DNA from: Baffinella frigidus | Lineage: Eukaryota > Cryptophyceae > Cryptomonadales > Baffinellaceae | Length of the DNA stretch: 27,444 bases | Assembly: GCA_026770585.1 (NCBI GenBank) | Contig: MU646340.1 | Span: forward strand, 1,146,228-1,173,671 | Direction: 5' to 3' | Part shown: in pieces, positions 1-10,079 of the stretch | Layout: each line of letters opens with the position of its first letter | Numbering within the stretch: the stretch's first letter is position 1 | Translations under genes and position numbers: made by a program | The notes under the pieces: model-generated | The model's database searches: none | The model's input: only the letters and a program-made list of their open reading frames with translations | Told to the model about the DNA's origin: nothing

Positions 1-704
1 AAACCCCAAACCCCAAACCCCAAACCCCAAACCCCAAACCCTAAACCCTAAACCTTAAACCCTGAAGCAGGAATCAAAAGAGATGGGAAGCGACAAAGAC
101 AGCGGCGACGACCCCGGGGAGAGGTTTGCGCTCCAACGTTTTGGGTGCGGGGTTTAGGGAATAAGGTGAAGGTTTTGGGGTTTGGGTTTGAGGGTGTGGG
201 CTTTAGGAGTTCGAGAAACCCTGGATCCCAAACCCTACACCTCAAACCCCAAACCCCAAGCCCCAACCCCCAAACCCCAGACCCCAAACCCAAAACCATC
301 AATACAACTCCCTAAACCGTGAACCCTGAACCCTGAACCGTGCACGGCAACTGGTGGCAGAGAGGAATCATCATCATCGGACGACGACGACGACGGAGAG
401 AGCGGGGTCGAGTCGGAACACAACCTCCTTGAGATGGTCTTCACACACTCTCAACCCATAACCCGAGACCCTGGACTGTCAAACCTTAAACCTTAAACCA
501 TAAACCCTAAACCCTAAATCCCAAACCCCAAACCCTAAACCCTACACCCTGAACCCTAAACACCAAACCCCGAAACCTTAATCATAAACCATAAAACCCA
601 AAACCCCAAACCCCAGACCCCAAACCCGAAACCTTAAACCCCAAACTTCAAACCCCAAACCTCAAACCCTACACATTCAACGTTGAAGGAGTGACACATC
701 GCAG
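1..704. repeat. Telomere-like heptamer DNA flanking the first exons
   Basis: Apart from the exons at 71-123 and 361-436, this stretch is CCCCAAA, CCCTAAA and CCTTAAA words in close to 7-bp steps. There is a short G-rich reverse block near 140-210. It starts at base 1, so the window edge is inside repeat DNA, but unique exons follow within 70 bp, so this is not a chromosome end. Confidence 0.85.
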
Positions 705-3700
705 GGGTCGACAAAGGAGAAGATAATCGCGTTGAAGGAGCGGCGCAACCGCATGAAGATCAACGTCCTCCTCACCGCCGCCTTCGCCGGAGATGTCGCA
801 AAGGTCTGCAATTTAGGGCTAAACCCCGATTCCCAATCCCTGATGAATGGTTTTCAGGTTTGGGACTTAGGACTGACTATTTTCGTTTGAAATTCGGGCG
901 GTTATAGTTCAAACCCTAGTTGGACATCACAGCACCCTGAACCCTCAAATTAAACCAGGTGACTCCTCCTGTAGGTACCGTAGGTCACAGTTTAGGGTTT
1001 AGGGCTTAGGGCTTAGAGCTTAGGATTTAGAGTTTAGGGTTTAGGGTCGAGGGTCGAGGGTCGAGGGTCGAGGGTCGAGGGTTCAGTGTTCAGTGTTTAG
1101 GGTTTAGTGTTTAGGTTTTAGGGTTTAGGGTCAAAGATTGGCGGAATCGCCTTAGGACCAAGTTCTTCTTGAGCGCGGCCTCTGGCGACGGTGCCGCAAC
1201 ATCATCCCCCCTTGCCTTACAACTCGTGTTGCCGGGTGGACCTCTACGATGCATTCAACTGGAGGGTGCCTTCCTTCAAGTGCAGAGCCGACCACCTCGG
1301 CCTTGCCCCCCCCCCCGGGCTAAAAGTGCACGGGCCAGACTAGCAGTACACGGGACAGGCTAAAAGTGAACGGGACAGGCTAACAGTGTCCCAGGCACTT
1401 TTAGCCTGCCCCACGCACCTTTCACTGAGAGCCGGTCTCAGTGGCTATTAGCCTGTCCCACGCACCCCCCCGGGGGGGGGTATGTGTGGCAGTAGCCTCC
1501 CCAGTAAGAACAACCTCTGTATCAGCGGCCTCAGCCAAAGACATCGAGCAGGTAGCGCATCCTGGGTGCTTCGTGGAGAGTAGACAGCAGGATCAGACAG
1601 CCAGAATCAGCAGTGTTTCGGTGCCAAGCCTGCCCCGCGTAGTTTCCGATGCTGGATACAAACCCTCCAGTGAACGGTCGTAGGGAGCTGGACCCTACCG
1701 TAACATCTGATGCGTTCTCCCCTGAACTCTGACGCCTAACAGCTGAAGCCTGGACCTTACCCCCAGGTGAAGAACGTTGTGGCATCGGTATCGATCAACG
1801 AGGGCGACACCGAGGGCCGCACCGCTCTGCACATCGCCTGCTGCGAGGGTCGCAACACATCCCCCCTGAACCCTTAACCCGAAAGTATCAACCACATGTT
1901 CGGCACGGCGCCCTGGCTGCACGCAAGGTTGCACCTTGCATGCAGCCAGGGCGAAAGTGTGCAACCATTTCTTCTCTCTCTTGCAGAGCGCCCTCGATAT
2001 CAGCACCAACCGTGCCCGTGGCAACCGATCACCATGCGTTGCTTGCTGCCACCTCACCCTTAACCCTACTCCCTACACCCTGGCCAAGGTTGGCACCCGT
2101 TTCCCTTGCTTGAAACGAGTCAACGAGACGTGACACACCTTCACATTCTGAAGAGAGCTCTCTTGGCGGATCCTATGCGTAGACTTTCGGACCACTCGAC
2201 TCTCACTCGAATCTAGGCGTGCGAGTAGCACGAACGAAAGCAGCCTACACTGCGCGCTCGTGGGGTGGGGGCCCAAACTCTGATCTCCTCAACCCTACAC
2301 CCTGCACCCCAACCCCTGACCCCTAAACCGTAAACCTGAACCTGGCAGGTCACGTGGAGCTAGTGCAGTGGTTATTGGACAACAGCGCCGACGTCTTCGC
2401 CAAGGTACCGACCCCTACACGGGTTGAGCCTGCAGATTTGGGGGTTAGATTTTAGGGTTTAGGGTGGACCGTCCCATGCGCTAACTTGTTTGGTATAGTG
2501 GTTGGCCCGTCGCTCGGATTGAACCCTACACCCTATCCCCTAAACCCCGAACCCTAAAGTGTGCTACTCACTCGGCAGGACAAGAACAACAACACTCCAC
2601 TCAACGACGCCGTCAGGTACCAGACCACTTAGCCCTAAACCCCGAAGCCGAAACTCGAAACCCGAAATCCGGAACCCAACGCCCCGGAACCCGAAACACG
2701 AAACCCAACCCCGAAACCCGAAACCCGAAACCCAAAACCCGAAAACCGAAACCCGACAACCGAAATCCGAAAACCGAAAACCCGAAACCAGGCACAACCA
2801 AGACGAAGTCGCGCAGCTTCTTCGAAAGCACTTCCCTGAACTCGGGTAATCCCTAAACCCTAACCCCTGAACCCTAAACTCTGAACCCGAAACCCGAAAC
2901 CCGAAACCCCAAATCCCAAACCCAAAACCCTACACCCTAAACCTCAAACCCGAAACCCCAAGCCATGAACTTTAAACCCTAAACCCTAAACTCTCAACCC
3001 TAAACCCTCAACCCCAAAAGCCCATCACCGCAAAGCCCACAAACCTATAATCGCAAGTGGTTGACGGTACACCAGGTACGACCTTGCGGGGTGCGCGATC
3101 GCGGTGGAGATGTGCGAGACGGCTTTCCGTGGCGACCGTGCCCACATCAAGCGCCTCCTCGCGAACAAGGTTCCCCAACGCTCCATCCATTCATCTCGCC
3201 GACTCAGTGCATGCATGTAGGTCACACTCTGGGAATAAAGACGCCAGAATAACGTCGGAATATATTTAGTGAGGTTCAGAGATGTGAGAGACGGGTTTCG
3301 AGGGCACGTGACGCGCCTTCTCGCCAATACGGGTTAGGGTTTTGGGTTTACCGTTCATGGTCGAGGATATGGGTTTAGGAGTTTAGGGTTTAAAGTGCAG
3401 GGTTTGGGTTTTAGGGTTTGGGTTTCTGGGTTGCGCTGATGTGATCAAGCGAAGGGGTAAGGCAGAAACCCCTAACCCCTGAACCCTGATGGACGGTAGG
3501 CGGACATCAACAGCGAGGACTACGACGGACGCACCGCGCTGCACCTCGCCTCCTGCGAAGGTCCCAATCCCGAACCCCGAACCCCGAAACCTCTCTTTTC
3601 GAGGTCATAAACCCCTACACCTTAAGCCCCACACCCTACACCCGAAACCCGAATTCCTGCGAAGGTGGGGCTCCGCACAACTGCGCCCGAAACCATAACC

Positions 3701-6700
3701 CCCATACCCTCAGCACGATGCATCGCGTGCACGTTGACTTGATCGACCATCGGGGCCCCGATGGTGCCAGGCGGTCTAACAGAGCACGCGCATGTACCCC
3801 TTCGCACCCTAAGCCCTACACTCTTCACCCTAAACGTCCAGAGTGCGGACGACCTCTCTCGGCGCCCCTGCTCAGACAGAGCCTAGGTTGGGGTGCATAC
3901 ACGGCGACCGAGGGTGGTGTTTGAACAGGAGTCTCGTCATCTGGCCTCATAACCTGAAGTCTCGATTGCATGCAGGGCACACCAAGATAGTCGAGCTGCT
4001 CATCAGCAACAACGCGAACCTTGAGTGCAAGGACCGGTAAGCTCACCCTCTGAAACCCCGAACCCCAATCCGCAAACCCCAAATCTCAAACCCTAAGCCA
4101 GCTCCGTCTGCATGATCCCGCACTCCCTGAAACGAAACCCGAAACAACATTGGTTGCACTCTGCTCGAGGAGTGCAACCCGAAACAACATTGGTTGCACT
4201 CTGCTCGAGGAGTGCAACCCTTAAACCCCTAAACCCTAAACCCTTACCCCCAACCCCAAACCTTCAACACCAAACCCGTACCCTAACCCCCAAACCCTGA
4301 ACACGAAACACGAAACAGAAGCCCCTACTTGCGAATGACAACAAAGGGTAACCCTGAAACACGACACACCTTCGAGGGCACGCTGCTCGAGAACCGAAGC
4401 CCGAAGCCCGAAACCTCGAAGCCAGAAACCGAAAAGCGCACCGGTACAGGTTTGGAGGCACTCCTCTGGAGGACGCGGTGCGGCACGACCAGAAAGCTAT
4501 CCAGGCGCTCCTTCGCAAGACAGGTTCCGGGTTTGGGGGTTGGGGGTAGGGTTTCGGGGTTCGGGGTCAGGAGTTGATGTTGATGAGTCGAGGATGTTGA
4601 CGACATTTTCCTGAACCGTAAACCAGAGAGCGATACATGAGCAGCCAAGACAGGCTTGTCCCAACCCGAACCTCCAAACCTCAAACCTCAAACCATAATC
4701 CCTCACCCCTCACCCCAAACCCCTGAACCCTCAACCCGGAACCCTCAACCATCAACCCGAAACCAGAATCCCAGAACACGCAACCAGCAAGGCTAAGCGG
4801 CAAACTCTGAAGCAGGTTCGTCGCTCCTGAAAGGCGGCACGGACTACCGCGTCAAGCTTTGCAATTGCGCCTCTTCGGGGTGAGCACTCTCTCTGGGTTT
4901 ATGCTGTAGGGGCTGTGGTGTAGGGTGTAGGGTTGAGGGTTTCTGGAAACCCCTTCCAATCTTGAAAAAACTCCTTCCAACCTCTTAACCCTAAACGCGG
5001 AATCCCAGTCCCCAACACTCATCCCCAACCGTAAACCCTAAACTCAAAACCTTAAACCAACCTGAACCCTAAACCCTGAACCCCCATCCCTGACCCTAAT
5101 AAACATTCCAACTTCCTAAACCCTAAACCCTAAACCCTTAATCCTAAACCCTAAACCCTAAACCCTACACCCTACACCTTAAACCTTGATCCCCAAACCC
5201 CAAAGTATGTACCGTAAAACCTGACACCCGAATCCTAAACTCTAATCCCTGAACCATCGTCCTTCAACTCTAAACCCCAAACGCCAATCGCAAGGCAACT
5301 GGACGAGATCCGGGTGCTGTGCATGAACGGAGTGGACCTGGCGACCGGGGACTACGATTCCCGCACCGCCCTCCACCTCGCGGTACTTGGACCGGCAACC
5401 ATAACGCCCATATTCCCGAAACGCTAGAACTCAAACCCAAACCCTCAACTCTAAAACCCGACGCTTGACCCCTGAAACCTCATACGGCCCTTCGTCATGC
5501 TGTCATTACTTGAAGAACGCGAACGCGCATCAACGTTAAACACTCATGCTTCTGATCGATCCCAGCTAAGCAAGAATTCACCCGAACCCCAAAACCCGAA
5601 ATCCGAAACCTAAGACCCAAAATCCCAAACCCCGAACCCTAAGCCCAGACACAGTTGCTTTATTTCTCTCGAAGGCATAAACCCTAACCCGAAACCCGAA
5701 ACCCGAAACCCCAGTTAATCAACCCTAAACCCTAAACCCGAAAGCAGGCCGCAGAGAACCAGCTGGGGGTCCTCGAGTTTCTGCTCAAGGATCCAGGCGT
5801 GCAGGTCAAACCCCAAAGCCTACACCCGAAGCCCTCATCCCCAATCCTAAACCCAAAAGATTTTCCGTAAACCGTAAACATAAACATACGTTAACCCTCA
5901 ATCCTCACCCTAGCATTTCTTCTTAAAACCTCAACATTCCTCCAGGGCGACGCTTGACACATCCATGAAGCAGGTGAACGCGGTTGACCGGTTCGGAGGA
6001 ACAGCCCTGGAGGATGCAATCCGCCACGGCAAGGCCACGGCACAGGTCAACCCGACACACTAAACCCCCGACACCCGACACCCGACACCCGACACCCCAA
6101 ACCCCAAACCCCAAACCCTCCTGGACCCTAAACCCTGAACCCTATACCCTCGAGAAGGCTGCGCTACCCCTACCCCTAATCCCGAAACCCGGAACCCGGA
6201 ACCCACCTATGTCCTTAACCCTAGCTGATCCCCCCTGCAGGCGGTGCTGCTGGAGGCAGGGGGGCTGCGGTCCGACAATCCAGCAATGGCTGAGATCGTC
6301 AGAAAGCAGGTTTCTAAACCCTAAGCCTAAAACCCTAAACCCGAAACCCTAAACCCTAAATCCTAAACCCAAAACCTATAAACCCTCAACCCTGAACCCT
6401 AAACCCCAAACCCTAAACCCTAAACCCAAATCCCTAAACCCTAAACCCTAAACCCTGAATCCTAAACTCTAAACCCTACACCCTCAACCCTCAACCCTCA
6501 ACCCTAAACCCGAATCCCTAAACCCTAAACCCGAATCCCTTCACCTAAACATCTACACCGTAAACCGTAAACCGCATACCGTAAACTTCATCACGAGTTT
6601 CAGCACGAGAAACACTTAACCGTGAATCCTTAACCTTCAACCTTCAACCCTAAACTCCTAAACCCTCCGCCAAACCCTACACCCGATCTTCGAAACCCTT

Positions 6701-9240
6701 TCTCCCCCATAGTGGCCTCGTCGGATCGGGGGTGGACGGGACCGCGAACCCCAAACCCTACACCCTACACACTAAGACCCGACACTCTAAACCTCAAACC
6801 CTGAACCCTAAACTCTAAACCCTATAGACCCATAGACCCTAAACCCTAGACCCTAAGCCCTAGACTCTAAACCATAAACCCTAAGCCAAGATGGAAGAGT
6901 ATTTCCTGAGCGCGATTTGCGGCTGGCAGGAGTCAGAACGGGTGCGATCGGACAAGGAAGAGCGGCTGCCGCGCATCCTCGCGATCGCTCACCACTCGCC
7001 CGAGACTAAGGTGAATCTTCCTCTGCCGAGACCAAGGTGTGTCTTCCTCTGCCGAAACCAACATCAACACCGTGAGACAATCTCACTCCCCCCCTTTCTG
7101 GTATAATCTCTAAACGCGCAACGGTCTCTCTCCAAACGCGCAACGGTCTCTCCCCAATCAGGCACTGGCGTACATGACGGGGGTGCTGCTCCCGGCGATC
7201 AACCAGGAGAAGAAAGCCCTCCTCGAAAGGGTACTCCCGAAACCCGAAACCCGAAACCCGAAACCCGAGACGCTGACCCGAAACCCGAAACCCGAATCCG
7301 CACCGCCTGCAGGTATCGGCGCTGTTCGCAACGGTGCGCGCCGCGCTCCACTTCTTCTACGGGCCCAACTTCAACCTTTCTTTGCAGGGCGAGTCGGGTA
7401 ACCCGAAACCCGAAAATCCAACCCCCAAAGATCCCCGAAGCCCGTAATCCGAAACCCGAAAACAGGTTCGCCCCTTAGGGCGTCAAACGTCACTGATCAT
7501 GCGAATTCGGACAAAGTGCGTGCAACGCCCCCCACACCCTAAACCCTAGACCCTCAATCCTGAACCCTAAACCTTAAACCCCAGATCCAAAACCCTAACC
7601 CCTAACCCCCAAACCCTAAACCCTAAACCCTCAAATTGGCACCCATCGCCCGTTTCGATACGTTTTGCGGGAGGCCTTGAAGTAACTTTAGGCACCATGA
7701 TCTTTCTATCATTTGACTGTGAGTTGCGATGGATGTAGGGTTTCGGGTTTCGGGTGGCAGGAGCATCACGGCGCGGCCATGGATCAGGTCCACGAATTTA
7801 AATCTGCACCCCATACCCCAAACTCCAAACCCAGAACCCGCCATATTTCGTGTAACGGTTTGTGTTTTGCGGGACGCATGCCGTCACGAGGAGCATTCCT
7901 CCACCGCTCAAAATCCCAGGCAATCCCAGGCCCCAAACCCTCGACTCAAACTCTAAACCCTCAACCTAACAGGACGGTGGAGGAGCGAATGGGCGGTTCA
8001 GGCGGTCAGCGTCGACAGATTCGGCCTCGTCACAACTCACCAAGTGCCGAGCAGAACCCCAAACCCAAAACCCGAAACCCGCAACCCGAACGACACTCGA
8101 CACCCGACACCCGACACCCGAAACCCGAAACCCGAAACCCTGCTTTTCTTCGGGAAACCCTGATCCCTGAACCACAAAGCCTAAACTGCGACTTTCTCTC
8201 TCTCAATGCTGAAGGGTGAACCCTGACGGGTGAGCAGCAAGTACGAGGGGGGGGGGCTGGTGCAGCTAGATGAGCTGGTCGAAGAGACGACGGCATTATG
8301 CGTCGACTTGAAGAGCCAGGTCATTGCCACGAGACAGTCCTGTCATCATGCCATAGGAGTTCGGGGTTAAACCCTTAACCCCAAGCTCTAGATAAGCCCA
8401 CTACCAACTGATTGGCAGGGATGTTTTTTATCTATACTGACTTGCACTCACTCACAAAACCTCAACCCCAAACCCTCAACCTCATCCCTAATTCCTAATC
8501 CCTCATCCCTCATTCCTGATCCCCAGTCCGTAATCCCTAATCCCTAAACCCTAATTCCCAAACCCCAAACCCTTAATGATAGACCATAAACTGCTGACCG
8601 GTGGCGGCACGCTCGGCAGGCGATCCGGGTTCGGACGCTGATGCGCGGAGAGCTAGAAGACACCTTCATCCCGGTCGAGATCGCGTGCAACCTGTGGCGC
8701 AAGGCAAGCCCCCCCAAACCCAGAACCCGAAACCTGAAACCCGAAACCCGAAACCCCGAAACCATGGACCCTGACCCCCACACCCCAAACCCCAAACCCT
8801 GATTTCCCACCCCCACCCCCCCCACCCCACACCCCACACCCCACACCCCACAAGCTCAACCGTCACCCACAAACCCCTGAACCCCTGAACCCCAACCCCC
8901 CAAAGCTCAAGTGTGTTGGTTGAACCGTACCCGGCAGGCGCGATCCGAGATCGAGGAGGAAGGCCTCTCACTCATCGAGAAGCTCAACGAGGTCCACCCC
9001 AACCCCCAAACCCCCAACCCACATACCCTAAAGCCTGCACCGGGATCCAGCGTGCGGGCGGTGCGGAGTGATCTTAGGGACGGGGGGAGGTAAACCCTGA
9101 ACACCCCTGCACCCTGACCCCCCACCCCTGACCCTCTACACCCCCCCCATACAAGGTGGTAGTGCTGGTGCGAGCGATGCGCAAGTCGATGCGTGAGATC
9201 CAGAAACTCTCCAAGCGCAAGTCCCTCGCCAACCGCTCCG
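71..9240 (+). CDS. Intron-rich ankyrin-repeat protein (about 26 exons; 5' end and 3' end uncertain)
   Basis: I rebuilt this gene by joining short open segments with AG acceptors, GT (once GC) donors and matching phases. Exons: 71-123, 361-436, 705-803, 1767-1848, 2349-2404, 2579-2616, 2792-2845, 3076-3169, 3500-3560, 3976-4036, 4450-4523, 4816-4879, 5295-5382, 5748-5804, 5974-6045, 6241-6309, 6891-7010, 7162-7230, 7313-7397, 7466-7515 (weak), 7761-7787 (weak), 7973-8043, 8238-8319, 8620-8703, 8938-8991, 9156-9240. The N-terminus is acidic (EESSSSDDDDDGES). Three ankyrin modules follow, then a charged helical region. Ankyrin repeats bind proteins; no catalytic domain is visible. The first ATG in frame is at 83, but the exon follows an acceptor-like CAG, so the start may lie outside the window. 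The last exon ends in phase 1 and I could not place its partner. Introns are mostly telomere-like heptamers. Confidence is high for the ankyrin exons and lower for both ends. Confidence 0.75.
804..1766 (+). other. Long intron with mixed-orientation telomere-like repeat and a hairpin element
   Basis: The donor AAAG|GTCTGC and acceptor CCCAG|GTGAAG are joined in phase 0. From about 985 to 1130 the repeat is G-rich (TTTAGGG, GGGTCGA), the opposite of most introns in this gene. A segment near 1160-1190 translates to TKFFLSAASGDGAA, which resembles the start of an ankyrin repeat. It may be a decayed or alternative exon. Confidence 0.6.
1319..1461. repeat. 20-bp tandem units with inverted copies (hairpin element)
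   Basis: About four tandem 20-bp units related to CGGGACAGGCTAAAAGTGAA run from 1319 to 1388. Two inverted copies follow: CACTTTTAGCCTGCCCC at 1396-1412 and a longer one ending TTAGCCTGTCCC near 1460. The left unit at 1352-1368 pairs almost perfectly with 1396-1412. Poly-C runs flank both sides. This looks like a foldback element inside the intron. Confidence 0.7.
1911..1951. repeat. 19-bp hairpin, one mismatch
   Basis: CCCTGGCTGCACGCAAGGT (1911-1929) pairs with 1933-1951 in 18 of 19 positions around a 3-nt loop. It lies in the intron between the exons ending at 1848 and starting at 2349. Confidence 0.8.
3076..4879 (+). other. Ankyrin module 2 (exons 3076-3169, 3500-3560, 3976-4036, 4450-4523, 4816-4879)
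   Basis: A second copy of the same module. Key segments are CETAFRGDRAHIKRLLANK, DYDGRTALHLASCEG, GHTKIVELLISNNANLECK and RFGGTPLEDAVRHDQKAI. Exon boundaries fall at the same places relative to the ankyrin fold as in module 1: one break just after the C-E-G of the first helix pair, one before F-G-G-T-P-L. This argues for duplication of a block of exons. The last exon (SSLLKGGTDYRVKLCNCASS) links into module 3 with phase 2. Confidence 0.85.
4141..4220. repeat. 40-bp exact tandem duplication, each copy with an 8-bp hairpin
   Basis: The unit starting GAAACAACATTGGTTGCACT is repeated exactly at 4141-4180 and 4181-4220. Each unit holds TTGCACTC and GAGTGCAA as inverted arms around TGCTCGAG. It lies in an intron. 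Confidence 0.9.
4880..5294 (+). repeat. Typical telomere-like intron of the ankyrin gene
   Basis: The donor GTGAGC at 4880 has the best consensus in the gene. The intron body is CCCTAAA, CCCTACA and CCTTAAA words and ends with an AG before the phase-2 exon at 5295. It stands as the example for the other introns of this gene, which have the same make-up. Confidence 0.75.
5295..6309 (+). other. Ankyrin module 3 (exons 5295-5382, 5748-5804, 5974-6045, 6241-6309)
   Basis: A third, more diverged module. It reads QLDEIRVLCMNGVDLATGDY, then DSRTALHLAAAENQLGVLEF, then DRFGGTALEDAIRHGKATAQ, then AVLLEAGGLRSDNPAMAEIV. The D-R-F-G-G-T-[AP]-L-E-D-A-[IV]-R-H block is nearly identical to module 2. The phases are 1-base entry and then 0, 0, 0. 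The usual G-H before the second helix is replaced by E-N-Q, so this module is less canonical. Confidence 0.8.
6310..6890 (+). repeat. Telomere-like intron or intergenic spacer, 581 bp
   Basis: Nearly the whole stretch is CCCTAAA-type repeat with CCCTCAA, CCCGAAT, CCGTAAA and CCCTAGA variants. There is one unique island near 6690-6745. If the ATG at 6891 is a true start, this is a spacer between two genes. If not, it is the longest repeat-rich intron in the second half of the gene. Confidence 0.6.
7001..7060 (+). repeat. 26-bp tandem duplication carrying the splice donor
   Basis: The units at 7001-7026 and 7027-7052 differ at three positions, and a partial third copy follows. Each full unit contains an AAG|GTG donor (7010/7011 and 7036/7037). 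Use of the second donor would add 26 nt and shift the frame. Confidence 0.8.
7112..7155. repeat. 22-bp tandem duplication before an acceptor
   Basis: AAACGCGCAACGGTCTCTCT-type units lie at 7112-7133 and 7134-7155 with one difference. The pyrimidine-rich second copy runs into the AG acceptor of the exon at 7162. Confidence 0.85.
8704..8937 (+). other. GC-AG intron
   Basis: The exon 8620-8703 ends CGCAAG and the intron begins GCAAGC, the standard form of the rare GC donor. The acceptor is CCGGCAG at 8931-8937. The phase is 0 on both sides. The intron body holds CCCGAAA and CCCCACA words. Confidence 0.65.
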
Positions 9241-9468
9241 GTCCTTCTCCCCCCCCCCTCTCTCTCTGGCTCTCTCTCTCTCAATTGCTTTCTTTTTCTC
9301 TCTCTCTCTCTCCGCACCGGTCCTTCTGCCTTCGCATTTGCACCCCTCTTTCTTCCTGGCTGAGAGCGTCGTAGCTGTCAGAATCGAAACCACGTCCCCA
9401 GTTTGAAGGGGGTTTGCAGAGATGTGTGGTACAGGGCGTGCACTGCCTACCCATATTGCCTCCTGTTG

Positions 9469-9518
9469 TGTCTCCTGCGCATCCCTGAGACGCTTTGTCT
9501 CCTGCGCATCCCTGAGAC
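9469..9518. repeat. 23-bp exact repeat, 27-bp period
   Basis: TGTCTCCTGCGCATCCCTGA plus GAC occurs at 9469-9491 and 9496-9518. Nearby, CAGAGAGCCG(C/T)CCG also occurs twice (near 9525 and 9620), the second copy at the TCP11-like exon acceptor. Confidence 0.85.
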
Positions 9519-9621
9519 TCTGTGCAGAGAGCCGCCCGTAATCCCTAAACTCTAAACCCTGAATCTCAACCCCCAAACCCCAAACCCCCAAACACTGAAG
9601 TAAGCCTGGGACGGTTTGCAG

Positions 9622-9933
9622 AGAGCCGTCCGGTGGCGCGGGCACTGGCGAGGGCACGTACACGGAATCGATTTGGGCGCGCGCCGAGCGCACTGCCCTC
9701 GTGAACAACCCAAGCACCCACACCCCCACGACACAAGACGTCATCTCGCGATGCCCAAACACATGACCAACGAACAGCTCACACACGAGCTCTTGATCGA
9801 CGAGACCTTCCGGCTCGACAAAGACGGCCACCCTGTCGACGTCGAGCAGACTGTCTACTCGAAAGTGCGCCAAGAGCTGGACGATGCGTTCTGGCGATCG
9901 CTCGAAGACGACTTTCGCACGACACCCTCATAG
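9622..9933 (+). CDS. TCP11-like N-terminal segment (exon or truncated gene)
   Basis: An open segment ends with TAG at 9931-9933. The last 60 residues, from MPKHMTNEQLTHELLIDETF onward, include FRLDKDG, a charged stretch and DDAFWRSLEDDF. The pattern N-E-x-L-x-H-E-L-x-x-[ND]-x-x-[FY]-[RK]-L followed by A-F-W-x-x-L-x-x-D matches my knowledge of the start of the T-complex protein 11 family, which in animals and plants runs on for several hundred residues. Here it stops after this start. An acceptor-like TTTGCAG lies at 9615-9621. The phase does not match the ankyrin exon ending at 9240, so linkage to that gene is unproven. The stop coincides with the start of the inverted-repeat element at 9935. 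Confidence 0.5.
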   Translation, partial: RAVRWRGHWRGHVHGIDLGARRAHCPREQPKHPHPHDTRRHLAMPKHMTNEQLTHELLIDETFRLDKDGHPVDVEQTVYSKVRQELDDAFWRSLEDDFRTTPS

Positions 9934-9934
9934 G

Positions 9935-10068
9935 ACCCTACACTACAGGGGGAACTCGCTCATATGGATGCGCAACCCCCTAGGACCCTATGGTAGGCCT
10001 GTTCCTAGGGGGGGGGGGGGCGGTTTCTTATGAGCGAGGTAGCCCTGTAGGTCTCTCCTTAGGGTCTG
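9935..10068. repeat. Inverted-repeat element, MITE-like
   Basis: The left arm at about 9935-9963 (AGGACCCTACACTACAGGG... ending CGCTCAT) is matched in reverse complement by the right arm at about 10031-10068 (ATGAGCGAGGTAGCCCTGTAGG... ending AGGGTC). The arms align with small indels. Between them lie CCTAGGACCCTATGG and a G-rich run at 10008-10021. Related GCGAGTAACC and GGACCCTAGGG words recur at 15.1-15.4 kb, so this is probably a small dispersed non-autonomous element. Confidence 0.5.
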
Positions 10069-10079
10069 AGGATGTAGCT

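Larger units (their letters stand above)
705..2845 (+). other. Ankyrin module 1 (exons 705-803, 1767-1848, 2349-2404, 2579-2616, 2792-2845)
   Basis: The joined exons read as two to three ankyrin repeats in one frame. Signatures are LLTAAFAGDVAKVKNV, then GRTALHIACCEGHVELVQWL, then DKNNNTPLNDAVRHNQDEVA. The motifs T-A-L-H, G-H-x-E-L-V and T-P-L-x-D-A are standard ankyrin positions. Introns cut the repeats between helices rather than between whole repeats, and phases are 0, 1, 0, 2, 2. The closest general look-alikes are ankyrin segments of the plant channel and glutaminase type (D-x-D-G-R-T-A-L-H), but that is a family-level resemblance only. Confidence 0.85.
6891..9240 (+). other. C-terminal helical exons of the ankyrin gene, function unknown
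   Basis: After the ankyrin modules the phase-compatible exons encode charged, probably alpha-helical segments: MEEYFLSAICGWQESERVRS, ALAYMTGVLLPAINQEKKAL, VSALFATVRAALHFFYGPNF, a Ser-rich linker (FRRSASTDSASSQLT), KYEGGGLVQLDELVEETTAL, AIRVRTLMRGELEDTFIPVE, ARSEIEEEGLSLIEKLNE and VVVLVRAMRKSMREIQKLSK. I do not recognise a named domain. The exon at 6891 begins with ATG after an AG, so it could also be the first exon of a separate gene. The exons at 7466-7515 and 7761-7787 are the weakest. Confidence 0.6.

Noticed and set aside
1-700. A true chromosome end at the left edge
   Set aside because: The repeat is degenerate, starts with CCCCAAA rather than a uniform telomere unit, and exons begin within 70 bp. 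The same repeat occurs across the window.
2559-2849. Open frames rich in Pro/Lys/Asn or Gly/Phe/Val such as KPETRNPKP and FGVWGLG
   Set aside because: These are the translated heptamer repeats. Only the last part (2792-2845) is a real exon.
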